Origin: Clostridia bacterium
GTDB lineage: Bacteria; Bacillota; Clostridia; Lutisporales; Lutisporaceae
Length of the DNA stretch: 64,000 nt
Assembly: GCA_035628995.1 (NCBI GenBank)
Contig: DASPIR010000023.1
Location: 62,001 to 126,000 of the forward strand
Reading direction: 5' to 3'
Of this stretch, positions 17,985 to 29,800 are shown in pieces (position 1 is the stretch's first letter; each line of letters opens with the position of its first letter). The position numbers and the translations under genes were made by a program. Below the pieces are notes generated by a model that worked only from the letters and a program-made list of their open reading frames with translations, searched no databases and was not told where the DNA came from.

Positions 17985-20624
17985 ATGGAAAAACTTGGAT
18001 TAAATGAAGTCAGAGAAAGATTCCTTAGCTTTTTTGAGAGCAAAGGACACTTGAGGATGAAAAGCGCATCTCTTGTCCCACAAAGTGATAAGAGTTTACT
18101 TATCATAAACTCAGGAATGGCGCCGTTGAAGCCGTTTTTTACAGGGCAGGCAGTTCCGCCAAGCTTAAGGGTTACAACCTGTCAGAAGTGCATTAGAACC
18201 CCAGATATTGAGAGAGTAGGAAAGACCGCAAGACACGGAACTTTTTTTGAAATGCTGGGTAACTTCTCCTTTGGAGAATATTTCAAGGAAGAGGCCATAG
18301 CCTGGGGCTGGGAGTTATGCACCGAGGTATTCAAGCTTCCGGTAGATAAACTTTGGGTGACTGTATATCTGGATGATGATGAAGCCTTTGACATATGGCA
18401 TAAAAAGATAGGATTACCAAAGGATAGGATTGTGAGAATGGGCAAGGAAGATAACTTCTGGGAAATAGGCCTTGGTCCCTGTGGACCTTGTTCTGAGATA
18501 TATTTTGATAGAGGACCAGGTAAAGGCTGCGGTAAGGATGACTGCAAGCTGGGTTGTGACTGTGATAGATATATAGAATTCTGGAATCTTGTATTCACAC
18601 AGTTTGACAGAGATGAAGAAGGCAACTACAATAAGCTGGCAAAGCCCAATATAGATACAGGCATGGGGCTGGAGCGAATGGCTACAGTATTGCAGGAGGT
18701 TGACAATATATTCGAGGTTGATACTATAAAATATATATTGGACAGTATCTGCAGTCTCACCGGTGTAGAATATGGAAAGGATTCCAAGCGGGATGTATCT
18801 ATAAGAGTAATCACAGATCATATCAGAGGGGTGACCTTCATGATATCCGACGGAATACTTCCAAGCAATGAAGGAAGAGGATATGTGCTTCGCAGACTGC
18901 TTAGAAGAGCTGCAAGACATGGAAGACTCCTTGGACTCACCGATCCATTCCTGAGCAACCTGGCTTTGAAGGTCATAGAAGTTAGCGGAGATGCTTATAC
19001 AGAGCTAAGAGAAAAGAAGGATTATATACTGAACATAATAAGTGTAGAAGAAGACAGGTTTTATGAGACATTAGATCAGGGACTTCTCATTCTGCAGGGC
19101 TATATCGACGAATTGAAGCTGACTAATAACAATACATTGTCCGGGGAGAATGCCTTCAGACTCTATGACACATATGGTTTCCCCTTCGATTTGACCAGAG
19201 ATGTACTGGAGGAACAAGGTTTAACGGTTGATGAAGAGACCTTCCAGAAGGAAATGAAAAGCCAGAGAGAAAGAGCAAGAGCTGCAAGAGCGGACAGCAG
19301 TGCAGAAAGCTGGAAGGAAGACATATATGCAAAAATCGACTGGAGCATAAAAACCAAATTTGTAGGCTATGAAAATAATACTGCAAAAGCTGCAGTCAAA
19401 GCCATAGTAAGGGGTAATGAGCTTACTGACTTGGCAAAGGAAGGGGATGAAATCAGTTTAATACTTGATATTACTCCTTTTTATGCAGAAAGCGGCGGTC
19501 AGTCTGCTGATACTGGCAGAATTATTGGTGAAGGCTTTGAGTTGGAAGTAAAGGACTGCAAGAAGGTTACAGGAGAAAGGTTTGCTCATATTTGCAGGGT
19601 GGTTAGCGGACAGGTTAAAGTAGGTGACTCTTGCATTGCAGAAATTAATGTCAAGAGAAGAATGGCAATAGCAAGAAACCACTCAACAACACATTTACTG
19701 CAAAAAGCATTGAGAAAATACCTTGGGACACATGTAGAGCAGGCAGGCTCCCTTGTTACTCCTGAGCGTTTAAGGTTCGATTTCTCACATTACAAGGGTA
19801 TGACCAAGGAAGAACTGGATTTAGTTGAAAAGGAAGTAAATGGAGCTATTCTCGACAGCTTGAGCATCAATATAAGGGAAAGCTCAATAGATGAAGCAAG
19901 AAAGCTAGGAGCTATGGCATTGTTCGGTGAGAAATATGGTGATGTGGTAAGGGTAGTAACTATGGGAGACTACAGTGTTGAGCTTTGCGGAGGCACTCAC
20001 CTCAAGACTACCAGCCAGGCAGGCTTCTTTAAAATCATAAGTGAGGGCGGCATAGCTGCAGGAGTAAGAAGAATAGAGGCAGTTACCGGAGAAAAAGCTT
20101 ATGAATATGTAAAAGAAGAAGAAAGGCTGATGAATGAATTATGTGACAGACTAAAGGCTCATCCTAGCGAGAGCTTGAAGAAAGTCGATACAGTACTGAA
20201 GCAGCTTAAAGAAGCTGAAAAGGAGATATCCACTCTCAAGTCTGAAATGGCAGTAGGAATGTTGGATGAACTTGCTGCTTCTGCAGTTTTGGAGAAGGGC
20301 GTAAGATATCTTGTAACAAAGGTTGATAATATGAATGTTGACAGCCTGAGAGAAATGGGAGATAAGCTAAGAGATAAGCTCGGAACCTCCTTTGTGCTGC
20401 TGTCCTCTTTTGACGGAGAAAAGACTGTACTGCTGGCAATGGCTTCAAAGGATGCGATTGCAAAGGGAGTTCATTCCGGAAATGTCATTAAGGAAGTTGC
20501 AAAGCTGGCTGGAGGAAGCGGCGGCGGAAGACCTGATATGGCTCAGGGCGGGATAAAGGATGCGGACAAAGTAAAAACTGCAATGGATGCAGTGCCTGAG
20601 ATATTGAAAAGCATGATAAAATAG
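17985..20624 (+). CDS. alaS: alanyl-tRNA synthetase
   Basis: An 879-residue class II synthetase of standard length. The N-terminal catalytic core shows FFESKGH, TCQKCIRTPDIE, RHGTFFEMLGNFSFG and GLERMATV. The editing domain has the zinc-binding RNHSTTHLLQ and the later CGGTHL. The C-Ala domain ends with GGSGGGRPDMAQGG. It is controlled by the upstream T-box. In many Firmicutes ireB follows directly, but here ireB lies 12 kb downstream past inserted genes, and a terminator ends this transcript. Confidence 0.97.
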   Translation: MEKLGLNEVRERFLSFFESKGHLRMKSASLVPQSDKSLLIINSGMAPLKPFFTGQAVPPSLRVTTCQKCIRTPDIERVGKTARHGTFFEMLGNFSFGEYFKEEAIAWGWELCTEVFKLPVDKLWVTVYLDDDEAFDIWHKKIGLPKDRIVRMGKEDNFWEIGLGPCGPCSEIYFDRGPGKGCGKDDCKLGCDCDRYIEFWNLVFTQFDRDEEGNYNKLAKPNIDTGMGLERMATVLQEVDNIFEVDTIKYILDSICSLTGVEYGKDSKRDVSIRVITDHIRGVTFMISDGILPSNEGRGYVLRRLLRRAARHGRLLGLTDPFLSNLALKVIEVSGDAYTELREKKDYILNIISVEEDRFYETLDQGLLILQGYIDELKLTNNNTLSGENAFRLYDTYGFPFDLTRDVLEEQGLTVDEETFQKEMKSQRERARAARADSSAESWKEDIYAKIDWSIKTKFVGYENNTAKAAVKAIVRGNELTDLAKEGDEISLILDITPFYAESGGQSADTGRIIGEGFELEVKDCKKVTGERFAHICRVVSGQVKVGDSCIAEINVKRRMAIARNHSTTHLLQKALRKYLGTHVEQAGSLVTPERLRFDFSHYKGMTKEELDLVEKEVNGAILDSLSINIRESSIDEARKLGAMALFGEKYGDVVRVVTMGDYSVELCGGTHLKTTSQAGFFKIISEGGIAAGVRRIEAVTGEKAYEYVKEEERLMNELCDRLKAHPSESLKKVDTVLKQLKEAEKEISTLKSEMAVGMLDELAASAVLEKGVRYLVTKVDNMNVDSLREMGDKLRDKLGTSFVLLSSFDGEKTVLLAMASKDAIAKGVHSGNVIKEVAKLAGGSGGGRPDMAQGGIKDADKVKTAMDAVPEILKSMIK

Positions 20625-20633
20625 CAGACCCCA

Positions 20634-20664
20634 AAAGCCGGAAGCAATGGCTTCCCGCTTTTTT
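20634..20664 (+). terminator. terminator after alaS
   Basis: AAAGCCGGAAGC/GCTTCCCGCTTTTTT with loop AATG, 10 bases after the stop codon. Confidence 0.85.
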
Positions 20665-20691
20665 AATTGGGTTTTATAGCTAATCCAAAAT

Positions 20692-20907
20692 AAGAACAAC
20701 CATATCATAGCCACATATGAGTATACAGAAATTGATGGCACTAATCCGCTACACCTAAGAAAAATCTAACGCCTCCCAAAGGCCGTCCTTGGCCCTGGAA
20801 GGCTTACTCGGCGTCCTGCCTCGTATACGATTTTTCTAAGGCTCCGCTCCTAAGTGCCATTGACAATTTCTGTATAAGCATACTTAGGCTATTGATATGG
20901 CTGTTCT
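20692..20907. repeat. long imperfect palindrome P1
   Basis: 216 bases that fold back on themselves. The outer arms AGAACAACCATATCATAGCC and GGCTATTGATATGGCTGTTCT pair, then TATACAGAAATTG with CAATTTCTGTATA, then GGCACT with AGTGCC, then CTAAGAAAAATC with GATTTTTCTAAGG. The GC-richer centre includes CGGCGTCCT. No convincing gene lies inside. Confidence 0.75.
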
Positions 20908-20957
20908 GGCAAGTAGCTACTTAGGGGTGTATTCTATGTAACGATTTAGTAATCATT

Positions 20958-21154
20958 GGCTTTGTATATCAGCGAACACTTATAAGTCTTTGGGTAACAG
21001 AATAGAGCTTGATACGTAGGAAAATCCGTAAGGTTTACGTGATGTAAACCTAGCACATACCGGTAGGACGCCGGGTTTATGTGCGTTAGGATTTTACAAG
21101 TATCAAGCTCTAATTCTGTCCAAAGCTTATATTGTGTGAGTCGATATACAAAGC
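20958..21154. repeat. long imperfect palindrome P2
   Basis: 197 bases with the same architecture as P1. GGCTTTGTATATC pairs with GATATACAAAGC, CTTTGGGTAACAGAAT with ATTCTGTCCAAAG, GAGCTTGATAC with GTATCAAGCTC, and GAAAATCC with GGATTTTAC. The centre contains AGGACGCCG, the reverse complement of a centre motif in P1. Together P1 and P2 fill most of the 670-base gap between alaS and the next gene. Confidence 0.75.
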
Positions 21155-21335
21155 TAATGCGGTAACTTTCGATACATTACTGATTATCCAATTCAAGGTG
21201 GAAAGCGAAAGCTTCTCACCTTTTTTGTCTATATTCATAATAAAATCCAGCTATTTGGGAAAAATATCGCATAGTGCAGTTTACAATGGATGGAAAATAA
21301 GACAGATAAGCAAAAATATGCTGTGAGGTGACGGA

Positions 21336-23798
21336 ATGAAAGCTGTAATAATGGCTGGTGGGGAAGGAACAAGACTGAGACCCGTTACATGCGGAATACC
21401 AAAACCAATGGTACCTGTGCTGAATAAGCCTGTAATGGAATACACATTAGAACTTTTGAAAAAACATAGCATTACGGATGTTGCAGCTACGCTGGCATAC
21501 TTTCCTGCTGTAATCACCGATTATTTCGGAAATGGCGGAGATTTTGGCATGAAGCTTAAATATTATATTGAGCATACCCCATTGGGAACGGGGGGAAGTG
21601 TGAAGAATGCAGAGGATTTTCTGGATGATACTTTTATTATTATTAGTGGTGATGCTCTTACAGACATAGATCTGGATAAAGCAGTGAAATTTCATAGAGA
21701 AAAGGGTTCTAAAGCTACATTAGTGCTTAAGAGGGTATCCATACCACTGGAATATGGAGTCGTAATCACCGATGAAAATGGCCGAATTACAAGCTTCATG
21801 GAGAAGCCAAGCTGGGGAGAAGTGTTCAGCGATACCATAAACACTGGTATATATATCCTTGAACCAGAAGTCCTTGATTATTATAAAAAAGGCGATAACT
21901 TCGACTTCAGCAAGGATTTATTCCCAAAGCTCTTAATGGACAATATCCCTATGTATGGGTATGTTTCAAAGGACTACTGGAATGATATCGGTGACCTGAA
22001 GGTTTATAAAGAAGTCAACTTTGATATATTGACGGGAAAAGTCAGGGCAGATATAAAATGCAATAAGGTAAGCGAAGGGGTTTGGATAGGAAAAGATACT
22101 ATTATTCCAGATGACTGCACATTGAAAGCCCCTGTATTTATAGGAAACAACTGTACGATTAAAAGCAGGGCAGTAATAGAAGCTGCGATAATAGGTGATA
22201 ATACTGAAATCGGAGAAGCAACCTCAATAAAGAAAAGTATAATTTGGAAGAACTCAATGTTTGGGCGGAACGTTCAGTGCAGGGGCGCTGTTATCTGTAC
22301 TGGAGCAAGAATAAAAAGCGGAGTGCATCTTTTTGAAAACACTGTAATCGGAAGTAATACCATTCTGGAGACTGGAGCAATAATAAAACCTGACATAAAA
22401 ATATGGCCGGAAAAGGTAGTAGAGGCAGATGCAGTGGTAACTCAGAATCTTGTATGGGGGACAAAAGCATCAAAAACCTTATTCGGTTACAGGGATATAA
22501 ACGGCGATATAAATATAAGTCTGACTCCGGAATTTGCATCACGCTTGGGCTCAGCCTTCGGCTCTTTGATGAAGGAGAACTCCAGAATTATTGTAAGCAG
22601 TGATGGAACCAACGCAGCTGAAATCGTAAGGGAATCGCTTATATCAGGGGTGTTGTCTACAGGTATCGGGGTCATAAGCATTGAAGACGCAGTAATGCCA
22701 ATAATGAGATTTGCTGTGAGATTCTATAAGGCAGAGGGCGGAGTGCACATCTGGATGGATAATAGTTCAGAGAACAAAGTGCACATAGAATTCTCAAACG
22801 AGGAAGGTATAAGCATAGATAGGGCTTCCGAGAGAAAAATTGAGAACAGCTTTATAAGAGAAGATTTCAAAAGGTGCAATGCAGATAGAATCAAGGACAT
22901 TGTAAGAGTGAGCAACTTTGATGATTATTATATACAAAACGGGGCCAATATGCTTAAGTACTACGCCAGAATAAAGAACTCAAATATGAAGCTGGTGGTA
23001 GGTTCCATATCAGAGCAGGTAGCAGGTCTGGCCGCTTCGTACCTCAGGAATCTGGGATGTTCTGTGGAGGTAGATGTAATTGATAATAACCGCAAGCCTT
23101 CAGTATACAGCAGCCACATAGCAGAGCTTACTGTAAAGTATGGAGCATGTATGGGAGTAATACTGAGCGAAGACGGTGAAAGTGCAGTACTTATAGATCA
23201 CAAGGGGAGAATATTAGACAAGGATAAGCAGATGGCTTTGACTTCACTTATTATACTAAAAACAGGAATGGACAAAAGACTCGTAGTCCCTCATACAGCT
23301 TCAAGAGTCATAGAGAAAATGGCAGAATGCTATAGTATAGAGGTTGTAAGAACAAAGAACACCCCTGCTGATATTATGAAAGCGATGTTTGAGCACAAAG
23401 TAGGAATGGAGGAGTCCTTGTTCCAATATATACTCAACTTCGATGGAATATGGGGAATCGGCAGCCTTCTTGATTTTATGGCAGCTAATTCTGTGATACT
23501 ATATGACCTTGTAAATGAGCTTCCCCATTTCCATATGGAGAAAAATGAGGTAAAGTGCGACTGGCAGCATAAAGGAAGAGTAATCAGGGAAATCATAGAG
23601 CAAAACAAAAATAGAGAGATTGAACTTTTTGAGGGGGTACGGATAAACAGCGAAGACGGCTGGGTTCTCATACTTCCCGACAGTGAGAGACCCGTATGCA
23701 ATATTTATGCAGAGGGAGTGTCTGAGGAATATGCGAAAGAGCTTGCTGCTGAATTCACAGACAGAATAAAAAGTATTATTTCTGTGTCGGAAAACTGA
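21336..23798 (+). CDS. mannose-1-phosphate guanylyltransferase fused to a phosphomannomutase-like domain
   Basis: An 820-residue fusion. Residues 1-235 are a nucleotidyltransferase ([45 protein letters not shown]). Residues 250-375 are left-handed beta-helix hexapeptide repeats. The rest is phosphohexomutase-like. The expected product is GDP-mannose or another NDP-sugar. The mutase part lacks a recognisable TASHNP phosphoserine loop (the region reads [14 protein letters not shown]) and the DGDxDR metal site reads [12 protein letters not shown], so it is probably not catalytic. ATG 21336 follows GAGGTGA. The glucan-synthase homologue starts 19 bases after its end, so they form an operon. Confidence 0.85.
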   Translation: MKAVIMAGGEGTRLRPVTCGIPKPMVPVLNKPVMEYTLELLKKHSITDVAATLAYFPAVITDYFGNGGDFGMKLKYYIEHTPLGTGGSVKNAEDFLDDTFIIISGDALTDIDLDKAVKFHREKGSKATLVLKRVSIPLEYGVVITDENGRITSFMEKPSWGEVFSDTINTGIYILEPEVLDYYKKGDNFDFSKDLFPKLLMDNIPMYGYVSKDYWNDIGDLKVYKEVNFDILTGKVRADIKCNKVSEGVWIGKDTIIPDDCTLKAPVFIGNNCTIKSRAVIEAAIIGDNTEIGEATSIKKSIIWKNSMFGRNVQCRGAVICTGARIKSGVHLFENTVIGSNTILETGAIIKPDIKIWPEKVVEADAVVTQNLVWGTKASKTLFGYRDINGDINISLTPEFASRLGSAFGSLMKENSRIIVSSDGTNAAEIVRESLISGVLSTGIGVISIEDAVMPIMRFAVRFYKAEGGVHIWMDNSSENKVHIEFSNEEGISIDRASERKIENSFIREDFKRCNADRIKDIVRVSNFDDYYIQNGANMLKYYARIKNSNMKLVVGSISEQVAGLAASYLRNLGCSVEVDVIDNNRKPSVYSSHIAELTVKYGACMGVILSEDGESAVLIDHKGRILDKDKQMALTSLIILKTGMDKRLVVPHTASRVIEKMAECYSIEVVRTKNTPADIMKAMFEHKVGMEESLFQYILNFDGIWGIGSLLDFMAANSVILYDLVNELPHFHMEKNEVKCDWQHKGRVIREIIEQNKNREIELFEGVRINSEDGWVLILPDSERPVCNIYAEGVSEEYAKELAAEFTDRIKSIISVSEN

Positions 23799-23817
23799 GG
23801 AATACGCAATCTAAGGA

Positions 23818-26800
23818 ATGGTGAGGATTATATTGGGTGTTGAAGTTTATTACATATATATAGCAGCATTTGTTCTTGCTGCTGCTTTAGTATATCTGCT
23901 CAGCAAGATCTTATATATTATAGACAGGGATGAGCCGGAAGTATATGATGCTATTCTGAATGCTGAAGAATTGGAAAGTCACGCTCTGGAAATAGCACGG
24001 AAGCATGTTGTCGGGAAAAACTCCAAGATGTATTACAGTCTGGAAGCAAGAATGAATAAGAATTTCAAGCTGATAACTTCTGTATACAAGGATTTGAATG
24101 AATATTCCAATGTCAGGAGCAGTGTTACTCCTGCTGCTGAATGGCTGCTGGACAATTTTTATATTGTTGAAGAGCAGGTAAAGGAAATAAGACAAAACCT
24201 TTCAAGGAAATATTATTATCAGCTGCCAAGGCTGAAGTCAGGAACCTTGAAAGGTTACCCCAGGGTTTATGCAATTGCTTTGGAACTGGTTTCACATACA
24301 GATGGAAGATTTGATGATAAGCAGCTGCTGGGTTTTGTAAAAGCTTATCAAACCCAATCACTTCTTTCCAGTGGTGAGCTGTGGGCTATACCAATGATGG
24401 TAAGAATGGCGCTGATCGAGCACGTAAGGCATGTATGTGAAAGTATTGAGGCATCACAGCAGCACTGGCATAAGGCGGAGAAGCTTGCAGAGCAGCTCCT
24501 CGCATACAAGGATAGGAAACCGGAAGAACTTCTTGGTGTTGCGAAGGAAAGTATGAAGCATCTTGAGGCCATTAACCCTTCCTTTGGAGAACATTTGCTA
24601 AACAGGCTCAAGAAGCAAGGCTTAGAAATTGCTCCTATAATACAGTACATAGATGAACGGCTATGTGAACAGCATACCACCTCAGAAAGCATTACTCATC
24701 TGGAGCACAGGGAACAAGCATCAAGACAGGTTTCAATGGGGAATTCCATTACCAGCCTGAGATTTATTTCTACCTTGGATTGGAAAGTTATTTTTGAGGA
24801 GTTGAGCCAGGTTGAGCAAATTATGCGGCAGGATCCTGTCAGCATTTACTCGAAAATGGACTTTCCTTCCAGGGACAGCTACCGCCATGAGGTGGAAAAG
24901 CTTTCTAAAAAGCTGAAGGTATCAGAGATACAGGTAGCAAAGAAATTGATAGAATGCGCTGTCGAGGGTGAGAAGCATATTGGCTATTACCTTTTTAGGA
25001 GCGAGAAAGAGCAGCTGCTATCGAAAATCGGGCATGGAGGAAGGTCTGATTTATCTCCTGCTGCCCTATACTTTTTTTCTATACTCGTAACTACAGTTTT
25101 GACAGTGCTTTCTTTCCTCCATTATGCATATACAGCAGGGGCAGTGGGATATGGAATATTGGTTTTAATAGCCTTGGCAATACTCATTCCAGCAAGTGAC
25201 ATTGCGGTTTCTACTGTTAATTGGGTACTGGTTCATATCAAGCCTCCGACATTCTTACCAAAGCTGGAGCTGCAGGAGGGTATTCCAGTAGAGGCGGCAG
25301 CGGTTGTTATAGTTCCAACCCTTATAACTAAGGAAAGCACTGCGGTGAAACTACTTCTTAACCTTGAGGAATATTATCTTGCCAACAGAGAGGAGAATCT
25401 GTATTTTGCCTTATTAGGTGATTATAAGGACCATTCAGAGGAGAGAGCTCCCGGAGATGAAAAAATAATAACTGCTGCTAGTGAAAAAGTAAAGGAATTG
25501 AATAAAAAATACGGAAACGGGAAGGATAAATTCTTCTTTTTTCATAGAAAAAGGGTGTTAAGCAAAGCCCAGAACAGATGGATGGGTTGGGAACGCAAGA
25601 GGGGTGCACTCTATGAATTTAACGAATTACTATTAGGAAATAAGTCTCTATCCTTTGAACATATTGAGGGAGATATCAACGCACTAAAAGATGTAAAGTA
25701 TGTAATTACAATTGATGCTGATACAAAGTTAAGTATTGAGACAGCAAAAAAACTCTTAGGCACAATTACACACCCTCTTAACAGAGCTGTAGTGGATGAA
25801 AGCAGAGGAGTAGTTACTGAAGGCTATGGGTTGCTGCAGCCTCGTATCAGTGTTGACGTAGTAAGTGCCAATGCTTCCAGGTTCGCAAGTATATTTGCAG
25901 GGCAGGGTGGTATAGACATTTATACCAATGCTGTGTCTGATGTATATCAGGATTACTTCAGTGAGGGCATTTATACAGGCAAAGGTATATATGATCTTGC
26001 AGTATTTCAAGGAATTCTAAGAAATGCTATTCCGGAAAATGCAGTGCTTAGCCATGACCTTATAGAAGGTGCCCATGTAAGAACAGGTCTCGTAACGGAT
26101 ATTGAGCTAATAGACGGATATCCTTCCAGGTACAATGCTCACTCCATGCGTCATCACAGGTGGGTCAGGGGAGACTGGCAGCTCCTTCAATGGCTCTTTG
26201 GCAAAGTTAGTAATGCTAGAGGAGAGATAGTAAAAAACCCTCTATCAGCAATAAATAGATGGAAGATACTGGACAACATGAGGAGGAGCCTTGTTGCGCC
26301 CAGCGAGATGCTGCTTTTCCTGCTCTCCTTAAGTGTGATGCCTGGAAATGCACTAATATGGTTCTTTTTTACTTTAATAGCTGCGATATTCCCCATATTC
26401 GTGAACTTTGCAGAAGTTGTGCTCATAAAGTACAATCGGAAGATTAGCGATAAGGCTGGCTATGGAGCTATTGACAGATTGCGGACGCCATTTATGCAGT
26501 CCATGCTAATATTGATATTTCTTCCTCATCAAGCCCAGCTAATGCTGGATGCTATAGTAAAGACACTGGTGAGAGTGCTTATAACAAAGAAAAAAATGCT
26601 CGAATGGGTTACAGCTGCTGATATGGAGCTTGCACTTAAGAATGATGTGATAAGCTATTGGCGGCGTATGTGGATTTGTCCCGCTGCAGCTGCTGCATCG
26701 GTTATATTATGTGTATTTAAGGCTCCAGAGGCTTTTATTTTAGTATTTGTCATAGCACCTTTATGGGCTGCAGCTCCCTCAATAGCATATTGGGTGAGCA

Positions 26801-29800
26801 AATCAAGCGATATAGAAAAGACTGGCATAAGCAAAAAGGATGTATTGGAACTAAGAATTCTTGCCCGCCAGACCTGGAGCTTTTTCGAGGATTTTGTAAG
26901 TGCAATGGATAACTATCTTCCCCCAGACAACTATCAAGAGAATCCTCCGAATGGTATAGCCCATAGAACATCACCTACCAACATAGGGCTTCTATTGGTT
27001 TCGATTATGGCTGCAAGGGATTTGGGCTATATAAGTACAACAGAAATGTTTGAAAGGTTAAATAATACAATTACTACAATAGAAAAGCTTAAAAAATGGA
27101 GAGGGCACCTGTATAACTGGTATGACACCATTACATTGGAGGTATTAAGACCCAGCTATATCTCTACAGTAGACAGCGGTAATTTTATAGCCTACCTGAT
27201 GACCTTGAGGCAAGGACTGCTTGAGTACAAGAATAGACCCTCAGTTGATAGAAGCATGGTATTTGGGCTGCAGGATACATCTCTGCTGGTCAGGTATGAG
27301 GATGAACAGCTGAATCTGGCCCCTGAGCTTTTTAGTGCAGCTTTAAAGGATAATGAGCTGGAGCAGGCCGGTTTTCGAGAGTTGCTTGCAGAAATAATTA
27401 AGAAAAACGATTTAAAAAGGCTTAAGTGGGGAATTAAGCTTCATAAGTGTGCAAGCAGTTTTCTTAATGAATTAAACAAGGAAAATAGATTTGAGAGTAC
27501 AGAAGAAATAAGCGGTCAGCTGGATAGCTTAATTGCAAGAGTTGACGTGCTGATTGAAGATATATCCTTTGTTCCGTTATATGACAGTAAGCGGAAGCTT
27601 TTTTCAATTGGCTACAATGAGGAGGAGGAACAGCTTACCAAATCATATTATGATTTGCTGGCGTCAGAGGCAAGGCAGGCAAGCCTTATCGCAATCGCAA
27701 GAGGCGAAGTCAAGAAAGAGCATTGGTTTATGCTAAATAGGACACTTACTGCAGTCAACGGCTACAAGGGGCTGATTTCCTGGACGGGTACCATGTTCGA
27801 ATATCTCATGCCGCTATTAATAATGAAGAATTACCCCAATACACTGCTGCACGAGACCTACGACTTTGTTGTGAGATGCCAGAGAGATTATGGACGCAAG
27901 AGGAAAGTACCCTGGGGTGTATCAGAGTCAGGATATAATGCTTTTGACTTACGGCTGAACTATCAGTATAAGGCCTTCGGCATACCGAGTCTAGGGCTAA
28001 AGAGGGGACTGATAAATGATACTGTTATAGCACCCTATGCTACAGTTTTAGCATTGTTGGTAAATCCGGAAGAAGCGGTTAAAAATATATTGCAGCTCAA
28101 AGAGGAAGGTTTGGATAGTCCTTATGGGTTCTATGAGGCTATAGATTATACTCCTGAAAGATTGGGTAAGGGTAAGAAAAGCAGCATTGTGAGAAGCTTT
28201 ATGGCTCATCATCAGGGTATGAGTTTTTTGGCGCTGAACAACATAATCAACAACTATGTAATGCAGGATAGGTTCCACGGAGTGCCTGTGATAAAAGCGG
28301 TAGATATACTTATGCAGGAAAAGATACCTTCAAAGGTGATATTCGCAAAGGATTACAAGGAGAAAATAGAACCTTTCGATGAAGCCATAAAGGATGATAT
28401 TGAGTATACAAAGGTACTGGGCTTAAACAATAATATACTGCCGGAAGTGCACATGCTCTCTAATGGCGATTATTCTGTAATGGTAACGGACAGTGGTTCA
28501 GGCTTCAGTAAATACAAGGATATGGCAGTTACGAGGTGGAGAGAAGACAGCATACTGAATAATTCAGGAATGTTCTTCTATATACAGGATATTGATAATA
28601 ATTCAGTATGGTCTAGCTCATTGAATCCCTGCAATACACTTCCAAATAGGTATAAGGTGGTGTTTTCCCAGGATAAGATATCATTCGCCAGAACTGATGG
28701 AGATATTGATACAAACACTGAGATAATTGTTTCAACTGAGGATAATATAGAAGTCAGGAGGTTGACGCTTACCAACCACAGCCAGCAGGCCAAAATATTG
28801 GAGATAACAAGCTATCTTGAAACTGTGATTACACCACAGGCTGCTGATGAAGCTCATCCGGCATTTAGCAACCTTTTTATCAGGACTGAGTATATGCACA
28901 GATACAATACACTGCTGGCAGTAAGAAGGCCAAGGGAGAAGGAAAAGGCTTCCATATGGGCATTCCATGAGCTTACAGTGAATGAGGAAGCGTTGGGAGG
29001 AATACAATATGAGACTGACAGAGCCAGGTTCATCGGCAGGGGAAATAGCTTGGAAAAGCCTGCAGCCGTTGAAGGGAATCATCCCCTTTCCAATACTGTA
29101 GGGCCAGTTCTGGATCCAATAATGAGCCTGAGATGCAGAGTAAGGCTTCAGCCGGGGCAGACAGTGAAGCTTAATTATATTACCGGTGTCTCTGACAGTA
29201 AGGACAGGATTACTCTGTTAGCTGAAAAATACCATGACTGGTCTTCCATAGATAGAGCCTTCGAGCTTGCATGGACCAGGAGCCAGGTTGAAATGAGATA
29301 CTTGAATCTCAAGAAAGAAGAAATTGAGCTATATAGGCAGATGATGTCACAGATACTTTACCTGAGTCCACATAGAAGAAGACTTGAAAATGCAATAAAA
29401 GAGAACAGGAAGGGTCAGCCAGGGCTTTGGGCCTATGGTATTTCAGGAGATTTTCCTATAGTGCTGATATCTATAGGCAAGGTAGAGGAAATTGATATTG
29501 TAAAAGAACTGATAAAGGCACACGAGTATTGGAGGCTGAAAGGGCTGCTTGTAGATATTGTCGTTATCAATGAGGAAGAAAGCAGCTATTCGCGACCTCT
29601 CTATAATCTCCTGCAGGATATATTATCCGTCAGCCATGCCAGAGATATAAGGGAAAGGCCTGGAGGAATATTCATAAAGCAGGGAGGTTCAATACCTGAA
29701 GAGGATAAGCAGCTTCTTGCTGCAAGTGCAAGGATAGTTCTAAAGGGAAGGAATGGAGCACTTTCAGTACAGACAAGGGTTAGAAACGGCAAGAACGCTT

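Noticed and set aside
21132-21326. 64-codon open frame between alaS and the guanylyltransferase gene
   Set aside because: It starts in the arm of palindrome P2, lacks a ribosome site and shows no family features.
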